Shown: positions 27,316 to 36,003 of the stretch, one piece after another
How positions within the stretch are numbered: position 1 is the first letter of the stretch
Layout: every line of letters starts with the position of its first letter
NCBI RefSeq assembly: GCF_002075885.1
Contig: NZ_MDET01000009.1
Coordinates: 61,001 to 125,000 of the forward strand
Reading direction: 5' to 3'
DNA from: Manganibacter manganicus
Lineage (GTDB): Bacteria; Pseudomonadota; Alphaproteobacteria; Rhizobiales; Rhizobiaceae
Length of the DNA: 64,000 nt
Position numbers and translations under genes: made by a program
The notes under the pieces: generated by a model
The model's input: the letters and a program-made list of their open reading frames with translations, nothing else
The model's database searches: none
What the model was told of the DNA's origin: nothing

Positions 27316-27358
27316 CTCCGGCGGAGGCGATGGAGGATCGCCTTCATTACCGCCGGAG
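27316..27358. repeat. Large two-tier hairpin in a 374-base gap
   Basis: Outer arms CTCCGGCGG (27316-27324) and CCGCCGGAG (27350-27358) enclose an inner hairpin AGGCGAT/ATCGCCT (27325-27331, 27337-27343) with loop GGAGG; six bases (27344-27349) are unpaired on one side. It lies in the stretch 27020-27393 between ispG and the minus-strand DUF465 gene. No U-tract follows on either strand. It may protect the 3' end of the DUF465 transcript or belong to a small RNA. The rest of the gap holds the probable ispG leader and no other gene I can support. Confidence 0.55.
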
Positions 27359-27393
27359 TGATCACTCGGGGACGGGAATTATGAACTGTTCGA

Positions 27394-27573
27394 TCAGTGG
27401 GTCGTGTCGGCCACCTGCAATTTTTCAATCTCGTCCTTGAGGGCCAGCTTGCGCCGCTTGAGGTCTACGATCTCCAGATCGTCGACCGAAGGATGATTCA
27501 TCGCACTGACGATCTCGCGCTCGATATCGCCGTGCTTCCTCCGCAACTCGTCAAGATGGGATTCAAGAGACAT
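27394..27573 (-). CDS. DUF465 (YdcH-like) small protein
   Basis: A 59-residue protein beginning MSLESHLDELRRKHGDIERE, with the family core LEIVDLKRRKLALKDEIEKL. DUF465 proteins are short helical-hairpin proteins; their function is unknown. The minus-strand ATG at 27573 has AAAGGGAGC upstream. It is divergent from a second DUF465 gene starting at 27798. Confidence 0.8.
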   Translation of the reverse strand: MSLESHLDELRRKHGDIEREIVSAMNHPSVDDLEIVDLKRRKLALKDEIEKLQVADTTH

Positions 27574-27797
27574 GATTGGTGCTCCCTTTCATGGTTTCCT
27601 CGATTATGACCGTCCGGTGCGCCGCCGCCGGCCCGCTTCCATGACGATCATATGACAGTCTGCCACCAACAGAATGCGATGTCGAATGCGCAGTGGATGC
27701 ATTTCCCGATAATGTGAAATGTGATATGGGCTTCGCGACTGGCACAGCCGGAAACCTCCTCCGGATAGACTGGCGGAAACACACGCAGACGGAAAAA

Positions 27798-28001
27798 ATG
27801 TCCGAACAAGAACAGGCCGAAATACGTCTCGAATTTTCGCGACTGAGGCAGGAACATGCCGATTTCGATGCGGCTATCAACGCGATGATCGCCACCGGCT
27901 GCGATCCGCTACAGATCCAGCGCATGAAAAAGAAAAAACTCTTTATAAAGGACCGGCTGGTGGCGCTGGAAGATCGTATTATTCCCGATATCATAGCCTG
28001 A
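27798..28001 (+). CDS. Second DUF465 small protein
   Basis: A 67-residue protein beginning MSEQEQAEIRLEFSRLRQEH, with the C-terminal family motif PLQIQRMKKKKLFIKDRLVA followed by LEDRIIPDIIA. It is a paralogue of the protein encoded at 27394-27573, with similar length and KKKL-I-KD-L core. The start at 27798 follows GACGGA; the frame is open from 27693 but that part has no family similarity. The purE gene begins 82 bases downstream. Function unknown. Confidence 0.8.
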   Translation: MSEQEQAEIRLEFSRLRQEHADFDAAINAMIATGCDPLQIQRMKKKKLFIKDRLVALEDRIIPDIIA

Positions 28002-28083
28002 CGCAGAACATTCAGCGCGCGCCCATCCAAAACCGGCTTGTTGCGACAGCGGCTGAATTCCGGTAAGGCGCGGACTTTCTCCA

Positions 28084-28596
28084 TTGGGAACCGCGCAATT
28101 GGTCAATCAACGCGCCGACGTTGCCGTTATCATGGGAAGCCAGTCCGACTGGACGACAATGCGCCATACAGCCGAAATGCTGGAAGCGCTTGAGATCAGT
28201 TATAAATGCCTGATTGTCTCCGCGCACCGGACGCCTGACAGGCTTTACGATTTCGCCAAAAGCGCCAAGGCGACCGGCTACAAGGTCATCATCGCAGGTG
28301 CCGGCGGTGCCGCCCACCTGCCGGGCATGACGGCGGCGATGACACCGCTGCCGGTGTTCGGCGTACCGGTGGAATCAAAAGCGCTTTCGGGGCGGGATTC
28401 GCTGCTTTCGATCGTACAGATGCCCGCCGGCATTCCGGTCGGCACACTTGCCATCGGCAAAGCCGGTGCGGCCAATGCCGCCCTGCTGGCCGCCGCCGTC
28501 CTGGCTCTATCGGACGCGGCCCTGTCCACTCGACTGGAAGACTGGCGCGCCGCGCAGACCGCCAAGGTCGCGTCAGAGCCGACGGAGACGCCTTGA
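28084..28596 (+). CDS. purE: N5-carboxyaminoimidazole ribonucleotide mutase
   Basis: Class I PurE, moving the carboxyl group of N5-CAIR to give CAIR in purine synthesis. Motifs: [11 protein letters not shown] at the N-terminus, [14 protein letters not shown] with the catalytic histidine, and [14 protein letters not shown] followed by [20 protein letters not shown]. The start is unclear: TTG at 28084 or 28099 gives the required first beta strand, whereas the first ATG (28132) would remove it. No good ribosome-binding site is visible. The stop overlaps the purK ATG by one base, so the two are coupled. Confidence 0.92.
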   Translation: MGTAQLVNQRADVAVIMGSQSDWTTMRHTAEMLEALEISYKCLIVSAHRTPDRLYDFAKSAKATGYKVIIAGAGGAAHLPGMTAAMTPLPVFGVPVESKALSGRDSLLSIVQMPAGIPVGTLAIGKAGAANAALLAAAVLALSDAALSTRLEDWRAAQTAKVASEPTETP

Positions 28597-29675
28597 TGCT
28601 CATCCCCGGTTCAACCATCGGCATCATCGGCGGCGGCCAACTCGGCCGCATGCTGGCCATGGCTGCCGCCCGTCTCGGCTATTGCACGGTGATTCTGGAG
28701 CCCCAGGCCGATTGCCCTGCCGCCCAGGTCGCCAATCGTCAGATCGTCGCTGCCTATGATGACGCCGCAGCGCTTGCCGAGTTGGCAAAGCAGGTAGCCG
28801 TCGTCACCTATGAATTCGAAAACGTTCCCGTCGGCGCAGCCAAGGCGCTTGCCAAAAGCGTTCCGGTTTTGCCGCCGCCCCGCGCCCTCGAAGTCGCCCA
28901 GGATCGGCTGACGGAAAAGACCTTCCTGAACGGGATCGGCATTGCCACGGCCCAATTTCATCCGGTTGACGACGAAGTGGGCCTTGCCAAAGCCTTGGCA
29001 TCCTTTTCAGGTAGCGGCGTCTTAAAGACACGTCGCATGGGCTATGACGGCAAGGGACAGCGTGTCTTTCGCAATCCGATTCGCAGCGACATTGTCGGCG
29101 TCTATGAAGCGATGGGCGGCGTGCCACTGATCCTGGAAGCGCTTGTGCCTTTCAAGAAGGAAATCTCGATCATCGCCGCGCGTAGTGCCAACGGCACGGT
29201 CGCTACCTTCGATCCGGCCGAGAATGTCCACCGCAATGGTATCCTGCATAGCTCGAGCGTGCCGGCCACCATCACCCCCGAAACGGCTGCTGCCGCGCAG
29301 GCGGCGGCCGCAAAGATTCTTGCCGCGCTCGATTATGTCGGCGTCATTGGCGTAGAGTTCTTCGTCCTTGCCGATGGCAGCCTGCTGGCCAATGAGATTG
29401 CGCCACGCGTCCATAATTCCGGCCATTGGACGGAGGCCGCCTGCACTGTCTCGCAATTCGAGCAGCATATCCGCGCCGTCGCTGGCCTGCCGCTCGGACA
29501 ACCGGATCGGCATTCAAATTGCGTGATGGAAAACCTCATCGGCGACGATATCGCCCGCACCGGCGCGCTTCTGGCCGAGCCCGATCTCATGCTCCACCTC
29601 TATGGCAAGGTCGAAACACGGCCGGGTCGCAAGATGGGGCATTTTACGCGGATAAGCGCGCGCCGCCAAGGTTGA
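28596..29675 (+). CDS. purK: 5-(carboxyamino)imidazole ribonucleotide synthase
   Basis: ATP-grasp ligase making N5-CAIR from AIR, bicarbonate and ATP; its product is the PurE substrate. The 359-residue protein begins [20 protein letters not shown] (the PurK N-terminal motif), has KTRRMGYDGKGQRVF (ATP-grasp lysine), LEALVPFKKEISIIAARS, and the metal site EFFVLADGSLLANEIAPRVH with HNSGHWTEAAC. It directly follows purE (TGATG junction), and a strong terminator lies 41 bases after its stop. Confidence 0.96.
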   Translation: MLIPGSTIGIIGGGQLGRMLAMAAARLGYCTVILEPQADCPAAQVANRQIVAAYDDAAALAELAKQVAVVTYEFENVPVGAAKALAKSVPVLPPPRALEVAQDRLTEKTFLNGIGIATAQFHPVDDEVGLAKALASFSGSGVLKTRRMGYDGKGQRVFRNPIRSDIVGVYEAMGGVPLILEALVPFKKEISIIAARSANGTVATFDPAENVHRNGILHSSSVPATITPETAAAAQAAAAKILAALDYVGVIGVEFFVLADGSLLANEIAPRVHNSGHWTEAACTVSQFEQHIRAVAGLPLGQPDRHSNCVMENLIGDDIARTGALLAEPDLMLHLYGKVETRPGRKMGHFTRISARRQG

Positions 29676-29715
29676 CAGCCAGCGGCCCGCCCGCTATGAG
29701 CCGCACATAAATTTG

Positions 29716-29741
29716 GGCGCGCTTTCTTGAGCGCGCCTTTT
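29716..29741 (+). terminator. Intrinsic terminator after purEK
   Basis: Perfect arms GGCGCGCT (29716-29723) and AGCGCGCC (29730-29737) with a 6-base loop, followed by TTTTAG. It closes the purEK unit ahead of rpmJ, which starts 38 bases further on and therefore needs its own promoter, or readthrough. Confidence 0.85.
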
Positions 29742-29779
29742 AGTTCGGCGACGCCGGACACAGACCGACAGGCAGACCG

Positions 29780-29905
29780 ATGAAGATCAAGAATTCGCTC
29801 AAGGCGCTCCGGGCACGTCACCGCGACAACCAACTGGTTCGCCGCAAAGGCCGCGTTTACATCATCAACAAGACCGCCCCCCGCTTCAAGGCACGCCAGG
29901 GCTGA
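29780..29905 (+). CDS. rpmJ: 50S ribosomal protein L36
   Basis: A 41-residue basic protein, [20 protein letters not shown] then [20 protein letters not shown] and a final G. This is the zinc-free (YkgO-like, cysteine-lacking) form of L36 that is standard in Rhizobiales. It is monocistronic, lying between the purK terminator and a TPR gene. Its identity is clear despite its small size. Confidence 0.96.
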   Translation: MKIKNSLKALRARHRDNQLVRRKGRVYIINKTAPRFKARQG

Positions 29906-30015
29906 GTTCAGACGCACGGGTTCTGATCACGCGACACACGCTGATATTCGTCCAAGCTTCTTGCTTCGCTGAAATTTCAGTTTGACGTCGGTGCGGACGG
30001 GACTAGATTCCGTCC

Positions 30016-30594
30016 ATGCGGATCACACTCTCTCTTTGTGCTGCCCTTTTCCTTTCTGGCGCCATTCCCGTGCCGGTGTTGGCGGCAGCGCCCGTTCAGA
30101 CAACACAGGCAAAGACCGCCCGGCTTGATGCCCTCTTCGTCGCACTCAAGCGCGAGCGCAATGAAAGGGCCGCGGAGAGGATCGCCGCCCAAATTGGGCA
30201 AACCTTTCAGCAATCCGGCAGCGCCACCACCGACCTCCTGATGCAATGGTCTCAAAAGGCCATCGACGAGCGGAAATTCGACGTCGCACTTGATTTCCTT
30301 GATGAGATCGTAACCCTCCAACCTTCCTTTGCGGAAGGCTGGAACCGGCGCGCCACCGTTCATTTCCTGATGAAGGACTACGCCAAGTCGCTCGCTGACA
30401 TTGACGAGGTGCTCAAACTGGAGCCGCGCCATTTCGGAGCATTATCCGGCCTGGCGCAGATCATGACCGAGACCGATCACAAGAAGGATGCGCTCGCCGC
30501 ATGGGAGCGCGTTCTGGATATCTATCCCATGTTGCGCAGCGCCCAGGATCAGGTGGCAACCCTGTCGGACGAACTGGCTGGCGAGGCGATCTGA
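30016..30594 (+). CDS. Periplasmic TPR-repeat protein
   Basis: An exported protein of 192 residues with a signal peptide (about 1-23, ending VLA|AAPVQ). At least two tetratricopeptide repeats follow, about residues 90-160, with FDVALDFLDEIVTLQPSFAE and YAKSLADIDEVLKLEPRHFG. TPR domains act as protein-interaction scaffolds; the partner is unknown. Its last 46 bases overlap the end of pyk on the opposite strand. Conserved hypothetical with no assigned function. Confidence 0.8.
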   Translation: MRITLSLCAALFLSGAIPVPVLAAAPVQTTQAKTARLDALFVALKRERNERAAERIAAQIGQTFQQSGSATTDLLMQWSQKAIDERKFDVALDFLDEIVTLQPSFAEGWNRRATVHFLMKDYAKSLADIDEVLKLEPRHFGALSGLAQIMTETDHKKDALAAWERVLDIYPMLRSAQDQVATLSDELAGEAI

Positions 30595-32045
30595 CCGTCT
30601 CTGCCTGAGTTCGGAAACTGGTGCTCTTCCGCGCCGACATAGGCAATGCGCAGCATATTGGTCGAGCCTGACGTGCCCAGCGGCACTCCGGCGGTAATGA
30701 TGACTCGGTCGCCGGTCTTGCTAAAATTTTCCTCCAACGCGATCCGGCACGCCCGGTTGACCATGTCGTCCAGATCGGTGGCATCGGGCGACACCACACA
30801 ATGCGTGCCCCAGACCAGCGACAGCCGCCTCGCCGTATTGAGGATAGGCGACAAGGCGATGATCGGCACCTGCGGCCGCTCGCGCGCGGCGCGAAGGCCG
30901 GTCGTGCCGGAAGCGGTGTAGGAGACGATGGCCGACAGCTTCAGTGTCTCGGCAATCTCACGGGCCGCGAGCGAGATGGTGTCGGCGCCTGTCGGCTCGG
31001 GCTGCGTGCGCTGGGCATTGATGATACCGGCGTAAAGCGGATCGCGTTCGACCTTCTCGGCGATGCGATTCATCGTCGCTACCGCCTCGACCGGATAGGA
31101 GCCGGCTGCCGATTCGGCCGACAGCATGATTGCGTCGGCGCCCTCAAAAACGGCGATTGAAACGTCGGACACTTCAGCGCGGGTGGGAACCGGTGCAGAA
31201 ATCATCGATTCCAGCATCTGCGTGGCGATGACGACGGGCTTGCCGGCGCGCCGGGCAGCACGCGTGATCTGCTTCTGGATGCCGGGCACCGCTTCCAGCG
31301 GCATCTCGACGCCGAGATCGCCGCGCGCAACCATTAATGCATCGGACAATTCGATGATCTCGGACAAGCGCGCCACGGCCTGCGGCTTTTCGATCTTCGA
31401 CATCAACAGAGCCCGGCCACGCGCGATCTTGCGCGCTTCGGCGAGGTCTTCCGGCCGCTGGATGAAAGACAGCGCGATCCAGTCCACGCCGGTCTCAAGC
31501 ACAGCGTCTAGATCCTTGCGATCTTTTTCGGTCAGCGCCCCGACCGGCAAGTCGGTATCGGGCAACGAAACGCCCTTGCGGTCGGAAATGCTGGTGCCGG
31601 CAATTACCGTGCAGCCGATCGACTTGCCGTCGCATTTGACTGCCTTGAGTTCCAGCCTGCCATCGTCAATCAACAAGCGATGGCCGGTTTCGACCGAGTT
31701 CAGGATTTCGGGATGCGGCAGATAAACACGCGTGCCGTCACCCGGTTCAGGATTGTCGTCCAGCGTGAATGTCTGGCCTGGCTTCAATGTCTCGCGGCCG
31801 CGCGTGAATTTGCCGACGCGCAGTTTCGGCCCCTGGAGATCGGCCAATATGCCGATCGGGCGGCCAACGTCCTTTTCGACGGCCCGGATGCGGCCCACCA
31901 GCGTGCGCATCAGCGCATGATCGGTATGACTCATATTGATGCGAAAAACGTCTGCGCCCGCCTCGAAGAACTGCTTCAGCACAACCTCTTCGGAAGACGC
32001 AGGACCGATGGTGGCGAGGATTTTGACCTTACGGCTTCGTCTCAT
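30549..32045 (-). CDS. pyk: Pyruvate kinase
   Basis: Phosphoenolpyruvate + ADP to pyruvate + ATP, the last glycolytic step. The 498-residue protein has the N-terminal RKVKILATIGPASS, catalytic MSKIEKPQAV, the active-site MVARGDLGVEMPLE and ATQMLESMI, and a C-terminal allosteric-type domain (VSYTASGTTGLRAARERPQV). It starts 17 bases inside the DUF1036 gene, so translation is probably coupled. The C-terminal tail (about 20 residues, after LRIAYVGAEEHQF) is polar, and its coding region overlaps the convergent TPR gene. Confidence 0.97.
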   Translation of the reverse strand: MRRSRKVKILATIGPASSEEVVLKQFFEAGADVFRINMSHTDHALMRTLVGRIRAVEKDVGRPIGILADLQGPKLRVGKFTRGRETLKPGQTFTLDDNPEPGDGTRVYLPHPEILNSVETGHRLLIDDGRLELKAVKCDGKSIGCTVIAGTSISDRKGVSLPDTDLPVGALTEKDRKDLDAVLETGVDWIALSFIQRPEDLAEARKIARGRALLMSKIEKPQAVARLSEIIELSDALMVARGDLGVEMPLEAVPGIQKQITRAARRAGKPVVIATQMLESMISAPVPTRAEVSDVSIAVFEGADAIMLSAESAAGSYPVEAVATMNRIAEKVERDPLYAGIINAQRTQPEPTGADTISLAAREIAETLKLSAIVSYTASGTTGLRAARERPQVPIIALSPILNTARRLSLVWGTHCVVSPDATDLDDMVNRACRIALEENFSKTGDRVIITAGVPLGTSGSTNMLRIAYVGAEEHQFPNSGRDGQIASPASSSDRVAT

Positions 32046-32535
32046 TGACTGTTTTTCCTGCGGCGGTCTTGTCGTCGTCGCCTGTTGCGGGCTTGTCGGT
32101 TAACTGGACCATCCAGCTCGATTGCTCACCCGTGTCGTATTCCTGAAATCCGGCGCGCTGAAATCCACGCGCAACGCAATCGTTGACGCCGGCGATCTTG
32201 AATTCCTTTTCTGCCACGCACATCGAGATCGGCCCCTCCCAACGGCCGCCGCGCTCGGCATCTTCCGCATAGAGATAATAGAAGCGCGACGAGAGCGGCC
32301 CCTCGATCAGCGTCTTGCAGCTTGAAGCTTCGATGTGCCACCAACCCTCGGTGATCCAGCCGGCTTTGGCGCGATAGCCAATGCCGACGCCGACAAGGTT
32401 CTGCGTCGCATTGCAGACGCGAAAGTCCGCCCACGCCGGCGAGGCCGCGATCAAGGGCAGAATGAGTGCAGCGGCAACAGCAAGCAACGGCACGGCCCTG
32501 GCCTTGCGTGCGCACTGCCTCACAGCCGATGCCAT
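32029..32535 (-). CDS. DUF1036 exported protein
   Basis: A 168-residue protein with a long signal sequence (hydrophobic LLAVAAALILPLIAASPAWA, cleaved before DFRVCN). The mature part has the DUF1036 pattern DFRVCNATQNLVGVGIGYRA, TEGWWHIEASSCKTLIEGPL and FYYLYAEDAERGG, with conserved cysteines. The family is common in Rhizobiales and cyanobacteria and uncharacterised. The start at 32535 has AGAGG upstream; the frame is open to 32601. Its 3' end overlaps the pyk start by 17 bases, so it is the first gene of a two-gene unit. Confidence 0.85.
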   Translation of the reverse strand: MASAVRQCARKARAVPLLAVAAALILPLIAASPAWADFRVCNATQNLVGVGIGYRAKAGWITEGWWHIEASSCKTLIEGPLSSRFYYLYAEDAERGGRWEGPISMCVAEKEFKIAGVNDCVARGFQRAGFQEYDTGEQSSWMVQLTDKPATGDDDKTAAGKTVNETKP

Positions 32536-32781
32536 TCCAAATCCTCTCGTTATGATCGCCAGCATGTTTCGGAGCCCCTTTTCGGAGAAGTGCGAACGCA
32601 TGTCAACGCGCCGCCGATCTCAAATCCAATCGATTTAGATACCCGACGACGTGTCATTTCACCGCTTGAGGGCAGAATCTTCGTAAAACCTTGGCCAAAC
32701 AACGGCATTGCGTGACAGTCCCGTTCGTGGAATGAGGCTATCATCGCGTTTCGTGCGAAAGACGGACCATCTTCCCGAACC

Positions 32782-33579
32782 ATGACCCGATCCACAGTTT
32801 TCGCGCCGTTCGAGACAATCGCGGGTGACCGCAAGCAGGGTCTCGTGCTGATAGCCGACCATGCCGGACGCGCTTTGCCGGACGAATATGGCACACTCGG
32901 CCTGCCCGATACCGAATTCGAGCGCCACATCGCCTATGATATCGGCGTCGAAACGGTAACTCGCACACTCGCCTCATTGCTCGACGCACCCGCCGTTCTA
33001 GCCAATTTTTCGCGACTCCTGATCGATCCAAACCGCGGAGAAGACGATCCGACACTGATCCGCCAGCTTTATGATGGCACTGTGGTGCCGGGAAACTATC
33101 CGATGAGCGCCGAGGAGCGAGAGAGGCGGCTTACCGGCTTCTATCGGCCTTACCATGATGCTGTAGCAACTCTGATAGCCTCGGTCGGAGAAACCAGTGG
33201 CAAAGCACCCTTCATCCTGTCCATCCACTCTTTCACCCCCGTCATGCAGGGCCGCAAACGGCCATGGCATGTCGGCATATTATGGGATCGCGATGATCGT
33301 GCGCCGAGCCTTCTGATGGAGGCCCTCGCCGCCGATCCGACGCTGACGATTGGCGATAATGAGCCTTACGATGGCGCGCTGCGCGGCGATACGATGTTCC
33401 GCCATGCGATCGTCAACGGCTTCGCCCATGCCCTGATCGAGATCCGGCAGGATCTGATAGCGGATCATGAAAACGCGCTGGGCTGGGCGAAGCGGTTGGC
33501 ACCGCTTGTTGACGTAATCAACCGCCGCACCGATATACATGAAGGCAGACAATTCGGCTCCCGTACTGGGGCTCTTTAA
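32782..33579 (+). CDS. N-formylglutamate amidohydrolase-family protein
   Basis: Predicted zinc amidohydrolase of 265 residues. Family features: LVLIADHAGRALPDEYGTLG near the N-terminus, HIAYDIGVETVTRTLASLLD, NFSRLLIDPNRGEDDPTLIR, SIHSFTPVMQGRKRPWHVGI and ALIEIRQDLI. The H-x-x-D and E residues fit the HutG-type zinc site. HutG itself releases formate from N-formylglutamate in histidine breakdown, but no hut genes are nearby, so the substrate is uncertain. A DUF1244 gene follows 24 bases downstream and is probably cotranscribed. Confidence 0.82.
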   Translation: MTRSTVFAPFETIAGDRKQGLVLIADHAGRALPDEYGTLGLPDTEFERHIAYDIGVETVTRTLASLLDAPAVLANFSRLLIDPNRGEDDPTLIRQLYDGTVVPGNYPMSAEERERRLTGFYRPYHDAVATLIASVGETSGKAPFILSIHSFTPVMQGRKRPWHVGILWDRDDRAPSLLMEALAADPTLTIGDNEPYDGALRGDTMFRHAIVNGFAHALIEIRQDLIADHENALGWAKRLAPLVDVINRRTDIHEGRQFGSRTGAL

Positions 33580-33603
33580 GCAGGCCTTGCGAAGGAGGCT
33601 GGA

Positions 33604-33912
33604 ATGAACACGCTTTCAAGCGATCAGAAACGCGATTTCGAAGCCGCGGCCTTTCGCCGGCTTGTCGAGCATTTGCGCAATCGCACGGATGTACAGAACA
33701 TCGACTTGATGAACCTCGCGGGATTTTGCCGTAACTGCCTGTCGAACTGGTATCGTGATGCCGCTGACGCCGAAGGCATCGTTCTCACCAAGGAAGAGTC
33801 ACGCGAAATCGTCTATGGCATGCCCTATAGCGAGTGGCAGGCGCGCCATCAAAAAGATGCTTCGCCTGAAGCCAAGGCGTCCTTTGAAGCCAATCGGCCG
33901 CGCGAGAATTGA
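33604..33912 (+). CDS. DUF1244 family protein
   Basis: A 102-residue protein with the DUF1244 core: FRRLVEHLRNRTDVQNIDLM, NLAGFCRNCLSNWYRDAADA and YGMPYSEWQARHQ. The motif CRNCLSNW contains two cysteines two residues apart that could bind metal or form a disulfide. The ATG follows a strong AAGGAGG. Widely conserved in alpha- and gammaproteobacteria without known function. It lies directly downstream of the amidohydrolase gene. Confidence 0.88.
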   Translation: MNTLSSDQKRDFEAAAFRRLVEHLRNRTDVQNIDLMNLAGFCRNCLSNWYRDAADAEGIVLTKEESREIVYGMPYSEWQARHQKDASPEAKASFEANRPREN

Positions 33913-34003
33913 GGCATAAAGGTTCTGATATAGCCGCCATTACCCCCTAACGCGCCTTTCAAATATTGCTTTTCTCGCAATTTCCGCACCGGACCTGTGG
34001 CCG

Positions 34004-35179
34004 ATGGACGTTTCCAATGCGATCTCGATAGCAAGGCGTGGGCGCTGGGCGGTGGCGACGATGTTCTTCGTCAACGGCTTCCTGACTGGAAGTTGGGCAC
34101 CGCAGATACCAGTCTTCCTGACCCGGCTGGAAATCAGCGAACTGACGCTTGGCATGCTCATTCTGATCTTTGGCCTTGGTGCGCTCATATGCATGCCTAT
34201 CTCTGGTTATCTGATGTCACGGCACGGTTCCCGCAGAATTGTACGCGGCTTTGGTTGCTTTGCCGTTCTCGCGCTTCTGCCGGTGGCTCTGGCGCCCTCG
34301 ACGCCGCTCGCCGCGACGGCGTTGTTCCTGTTTGGTGGCCTTGTAGGCGGTATGGACGTCGCCATGAACGCCAATGCGGTGGCGGTGGAGCGACGCTTGT
34401 CCAAAGCGGTTATGTCATCGTCGCATGGGTTTTGGAGTCTGGGCGGCTTTGCCGGTGGCGCCATGGGCGGCATCATCATCCAGAATTTCGGCCATGTTGC
34501 TCATGCCGGACTTGTGACCGCCATCGCGGTTTCGCTGTTCGCGCTTGGCGCCCGTCATCTGGTTACCGATCCACGCCCGGTTGTCCAGGAACACCGGAAA
34601 TTCGCACTGCCGCGTAATGGCTCCATCTATCTGATCGGCCTGCTCGCCCTGTTTTGCATGATCCCCGAAGGCGCCGTACTGGACTGGGCAGCGCTTTATC
34701 TCAAGCAGGAGCGGGGCGCCGATCTTGCAACGGCCGGCTTCGCCTTCGCGTTGTTTTCCGGCGCCATGGCTTTCATGCGCTTCGCCGGCGACGGTGTGCG
34801 CAACCGCTTCGGCGCCGTGAAAACCCTGCGAATATGCAGTCTGATCGCGGCAGCGGGCATGCTGGTAGCCGCCCTGGCATCAGAGCCTTGGGTTGCCATC
34901 GCCGCCTTCGCTTTCGCCGGCCTCGGCATTGCCAACATGGTGCCAATTGCCTTTTCCGCCGGCGGCAACCAGCCCGGCATGGCCGCAGGCACCGGCATGA
35001 GCGTGGTCACGACGATGGGCTATTGCGGCATACTCGTTGCACCTTCGGCCATCGGCTTTGCCGCCGAACATGTGGGCTTCTCAATCGTGTTCGCCGCCTT
35101 GTCCGGCTTCCTTCTTATCGTCGGGATGCTGGCAAATCTGGCGCACGCAGCCGACTTCGTCCCACAACCGGCGGAATAG
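34004..35179 (+). CDS. MFS transporter (fucose permease-like)
   Basis: Inner-membrane carrier of 391 residues with 11-12 hydrophobic segments, beginning with TM1 FVNGFLTGSWAPQIPVFLTR. The first loop motif is GYLMSRHGSRRIVRGFG. TM4 has GGLVGGMDVAMNANAVAVER, a pattern seen in the sugar-permease-like MFS subfamily (YbjJ-like). The second half has CMIPEGAVLDWAALYLKQER. The substrate is unknown. It ends one base before the stop of the convergent bdhA gene. Confidence 0.85.
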   Translation: MDVSNAISIARRGRWAVATMFFVNGFLTGSWAPQIPVFLTRLEISELTLGMLILIFGLGALICMPISGYLMSRHGSRRIVRGFGCFAVLALLPVALAPSTPLAATALFLFGGLVGGMDVAMNANAVAVERRLSKAVMSSSHGFWSLGGFAGGAMGGIIIQNFGHVAHAGLVTAIAVSLFALGARHLVTDPRPVVQEHRKFALPRNGSIYLIGLLALFCMIPEGAVLDWAALYLKQERGADLATAGFAFALFSGAMAFMRFAGDGVRNRFGAVKTLRICSLIAAAGMLVAALASEPWVAIAAFAFAGLGIANMVPIAFSAGGNQPGMAAGTGMSVVTTMGYCGILVAPSAIGFAAEHVGFSIVFAALSGFLLIVGMLANLAHAADFVPQPAE

Positions 35180-35180
35180 A

Positions 35181-35963
35181 TCACGCGGCGCTCCAGCCGC
35201 CATCGACCGATATATGAGTGCCGTTGACCGACGCAGCAGCATCGGAACACAGGTAAACGACAGCGGCAGCCACTTGCTCGACCGTGACGAATTTCTTCGT
35301 GGGTTGCCTGGCCAGCATCACCTCACGCACGACAGTATGCCGATCCATATGATGCGCTTTCATCTGGTCGGGGATCTGCGCCTCGACCAAGGGCGTCAGC
35401 ACGTAGCCAGGGCAGATCGCGTTACAGGTGACGCCATTCTCAGCCACTTCCAGCGCGACTGTCTTGGTCAACCCCATAATGCCGTGCTTGGCCGCGACAT
35501 AGGCCGACTTGAATGGTGAGGCGATCAAGCCGTGCGCCGAAGCGATATTGACAATCCGCCCCTGCCCGGCCGTCTTCATCAAAGGCAGGGCGGCAGCAAT
35601 GGTGTGAAAGGCCGACGAAAGATTGATGGCAAGAATGGCGTTCCACTTGTCGATGGGAAACTCCTCGACAGGGGCGACATATTGAATGCCGGCATTGTTG
35701 ACCAAAATATCGATCGAGCCGAATTCATCGCCTGTTTTGTCCACCAGCGCACGGCAGGCAGCGGGATCGGACATATCGGCCTGCATATAAACCGCTTTGA
35801 CCCCGAACTCCTTGTTAATCGCATCCGCTATTGCACGATCTTCAGTCGTATCGGTGAACGAATTGACGACGACATGACAATTCTGAGCCGCAAGCGCCCG
35901 GACGATCGCCAAGCCTATGCCCGAGGTCGAACCGGTAACAATGGCAATTCTTGCTGCGGTCAT
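35181..35963 (-). CDS. bdhA: D-3-hydroxybutyrate dehydrogenase
   Basis: NAD-dependent short-chain dehydrogenase of 260 residues interconverting 3-hydroxybutyrate and acetoacetate in polyhydroxybutyrate breakdown. The Rossmann motif is VTGSTSGIGLAIV, followed by NNAGIQYVAPVEEFP; the catalytic Ser is in NIASAHGLIASPFKS, with the YxxxK motif SAYVAAKHGIMG. HGLIASPFKSAY and VTCNAICPGYVLTPLVE are typical of the 3-hydroxybutyrate dehydrogenase subfamily. A TTGC-N3-GCAA palindrome lies 30 bases before the ATG. It stands alone, convergent with an MFS gene. Confidence 0.92.
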   Translation of the reverse strand: MTAARIAIVTGSTSGIGLAIVRALAAQNCHVVVNSFTDTTEDRAIADAINKEFGVKAVYMQADMSDPAACRALVDKTGDEFGSIDILVNNAGIQYVAPVEEFPIDKWNAILAINLSSAFHTIAAALPLMKTAGQGRIVNIASAHGLIASPFKSAYVAAKHGIMGLTKTVALEVAENGVTCNAICPGYVLTPLVEAQIPDQMKAHHMDRHTVVREVMLARQPTKKFVTVEQVAAAVVYLCSDAAASVNGTHISVDGGWSAA

Positions 35964-35992
35964 GGCGGCTTCTCTGAAGCTCTATGTCGATA

Positions 35993-36003
35993 TTGCATTG
36001 CAA
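35993..36003. promoter_or_regulatory. PhaR-like palindrome before bdhA
   Basis: A perfect 11-base palindrome, TTGCATTGCAA, lies 30 bases upstream of the bdhA start. It has the TGC-N3-GCA spacing of operators reported for the polyhydroxyalkanoate regulator PhaR (AniA) in alphaproteobacteria. The placement next to a polyhydroxybutyrate-utilisation gene makes this a reasonable candidate operator. The evidence is sequence only. Confidence 0.4.
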
